In this document: positions 5,309-6,110 of the stretch, in pieces
How the letters are laid out: the number at the start of each line of letters is the position of its first letter
Numbering within the stretch: position 1 is the stretch's first letter
Assembly (NCBI GenBank): GCA_900549455.1
Contig: UROM01000107.1
Coordinates: forward strand, 1 to 6,110
Direction: 5' to 3'
Source of the DNA: an uncultured Collinsella sp.
GTDB taxonomy: Bacteria; Actinomycetota; Coriobacteriia; Coriobacteriales; Coriobacteriaceae
DNA: 6,110 bases
Made by a program: the position numbers and the translations under genes
Notes under the pieces: model-generated
Told to the model about the DNA's origin: nothing
Database searches by the model: none
Seen by the model: the letters and a program-made list of their open reading frames with translations, nothing else

Positions 5309-5794
5309 TTAGTATTCGATGCCTTGACGGGCTAGGAGGCCTTCGTCGAAGTAGTGTTTGACGGGGCGCATTTCGGTGACTAGGTCGGCGAGGTCCGCGA
5401 GAGGCAGCAGCCCGCGGCCGGTGAGCACGAGCTCCGTGGTGGCAGGCTTCAGCGCGATCAGTCCCTCCACATCCTCGCGCGTCACGAATCCGCGGCGCAT
5501 GGCCTCGCCGAGTTCGTCCAAAATCAGAACGTCGACCTGTGATATCTGCTCGCGTGCGAGCTCCATGATCTGCTCGGCGCAGGCCTCGGGTGTGTCGCGA
5601 TCGGCCTGTACAATGCGCAGTCCCAGGCGCGGCGCGGCGTCGTGCTCGGCGCAGTGCAGCTTCTTGGCAAACTGCAGCATGAGTACGTCGAGCCCATAAC
5701 CTTTGGCGCGCATCGCCAATCCCAGCGCAGCCGTGGTTTTGCCCTTGCCGTCGCCCGTATAGATCTGAACCTTGCCGACTTCAAGTGATGCCAT
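5309..5794 (-). CDS. cobO: Corrinoid adenosyltransferase (CobO/BtuR family)
   Basis: A 161-residue cytoplasmic ATP:cob(I)alamin / cob(I)yrinic acid a,c-diamide adenosyltransferase, which transfers the 5'-deoxyadenosyl group of ATP to reduced cobalt to make adenosylcobalamin-type cofactors. It shows the P-loop GDGKGKTT (14-21) right after the opening strand, ILDELGEAM (91-99) as the Walker-B-like acidic site, LTGRG (124-128), and the family-typical end EMRPVKHYFDEGLLARQGIEY. It is shorter than E. coli BtuR (196 residues), lacking the N-terminal extension and part of the middle segment after the P-loop, yet all nucleotide motifs are intact. AAAGGA five to six bases before the ATG supports the start at 5794. 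No other cobalamin genes are in the window, so it may serve corrinoid salvage or a pathway encoded elsewhere. It is divergent from ftsH. Confidence 0.92.
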   Translation of the reverse strand: MASLEVGKVQIYTGDGKGKTTAALGLAMRAKGYGLDVLMLQFAKKLHCAEHDAAPRLGLRIVQADRDTPEACAEQIMELAREQISQVDVLILDELGEAMRRGFVTREDVEGLIALKPATTELVLTGRGLLPLADLADLVTEMRPVKHYFDEGLLARQGIEY

Positions 5795-5841
5795 CTCTGT
5801 CCTTTCGTGCCCGGCGTCGGTTTATCGCCGTCCGGGTTGGG

Positions 5842-5847
5842 TATTCT
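5842..5847 (+). promoter_or_regulatory. Possible -10 box for ftsH (TATTCT)
   Basis: TATTCT lies 45 bases before the likely ftsH start in the short cobO-ftsH divergent gap. The same hexamer is the best -10 candidate for the DUF134-NifX gene. No good -35 is visible. Confidence 0.3.
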
Positions 5848-5886
5848 AGTTAGCATTATCAACCCCAGTAGATGGAGTTCAAGCAG

Positions 5887-6061
5887 ATGGAGATGGATGA
5901 CAACAAACGTAGACGGAATATGATCCTCTACGTGCTCATCGCCTTCGTCGTCTACCTCGTGCTCTCGACCGTTCTGTTCCCCAACATCGGTCACACGCAG
6001 CAGATTACGAAGACCGATTACTCGACGTTTGTCAAAGCGCTCGATAAGAAGAGCGTTGACA
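5887..6061 (+). CDS. ftsH: ATP-dependent zinc metalloprotease FtsH, N-terminal fragment
   Basis: These are the first 58 codons of a likely FtsH, the membrane-anchored AAA+ protease that degrades misfolded membrane proteins and short-lived regulators. The fragment has a basic N-terminus (DDNKRRRN), a single transmembrane helix at about residues 12-31, and the beginning of the extracytoplasmic domain, with TKTDYSTFVKALDKKSVD matching the YSxFxxxLxxxxV pattern at this point in FtsH proteins. The AAA and protease domains are off the contig, so the assignment rests on topology and this short motif. Start choice: ATG 5887 has GGAG nine bases upstream; ATG 5872 has no ribosome site and ATG 5893 has one touching the codon. 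The 3' end is cut by adapter at 6062; the residues after D58 would be adapter-encoded. Confidence 0.75.
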
Positions 6062-6110
6062 CTGTCTCTTATACACATCTCCGAGCCCACGAGACTCCTG
6101 AGCATCTCGT
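6062..6110 (-). other. Nextera i7 sequencing adapter (artefact)
   Basis: The sequence starts with the Tn5 mosaic end CTGTCTCTTATACACATCT, followed by CCGAGCCCACGAGAC, the index TCCTGAGC and ATCTCGT from P7. It is the reverse complement of 1-48 plus one further P7 base. Read on the minus strand it encodes the well-known contaminant peptide containing VGSEMCIRDS. Confidence 0.98.

Noticed and set aside
5810..5836. Hairpin CCCGG...CCGGG in the cobO-ftsH gap
   Set aside because: Only five clean base pairs with mismatches further in; too weak to call a regulatory element.
5524..6105. Minus-strand open frame beginning MLRSLVGSEMCIRDS
   Set aside because: Its start lies in adapter and the rest is antisense to ftsH and out of frame over cobO.
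1..6110. Terminal inverted repeats suggesting a transposon or linear replicon
   Set aside because: The repeats are Illumina Nextera adapter including an i7 index and P7 bases; the Tn5 mosaic end is from library tagmentation.

Overview
The window reads as an assembly contig from a high-G+C Gram-positive anaerobe, most likely a gut coriobacterium (Collinsella/Olsenella-like). That placement is inferred from the G+C-rich third codon positions, the strong AGGAGG-type ribosome sites placed very close to start codons, the Clostridia/Coriobacteria type of ThyA, and the Lys/Gly-rich Ffh tail. No rRNA or other decisive marker is present. The true genomic insert is about 49-6061. Both ends (1-48 and 6062-6110) are untrimmed Illumina Nextera/Tn5 adapter with the i7 index, so neither end is biological and both end genes are cut by library construction.

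Left to right: the C-terminal end of ffh (+), closed by a strong hairpin; a convergent gene (-) encoding a DUF134 DNA-binding domain fused to a NifX/NifB-like metallocluster-binding domain and a His/Cys-rich tail; a divergent control region with two near-identical 12-bp palindromes; the thyA-folA pair (+), which makes dTMP and recycles the dihydrofolate this produces, followed by a terminator; a SpoU/TrmH-family RNA methyltransferase (+); a MATE-family efflux transporter (+); an intergenic block of interlocking inverted repeats between convergent genes; a corrinoid adenosyltransferase cobO (-); and, divergent from it, the first 58 codons of ftsH (+).

Most of the content is ordinary housekeeping: protein targeting, thymidylate/folate, RNA modification, efflux, cobalamin adenosylation and membrane proteolysis. 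The most interesting part is the DUF134-NifX gene. It combines a predicted DNA-binding domain and a metal-cluster domain in one frame, has a near-ideal ribosome site and ATG at the domain junction (possibly a second, shorter product), carries three CxCH modules in its tail, and has two palindromic candidate operators about 53 bp apart flanking its predicted promoter. This suggests a self-regulated metal- or redox-responsive protein, but nothing in the window proves the ligand or the function. The second structure worth following is the 5223-5307 repeat block. No CRISPR array, tRNA, rRNA, insertion sequence or phage gene was seen.
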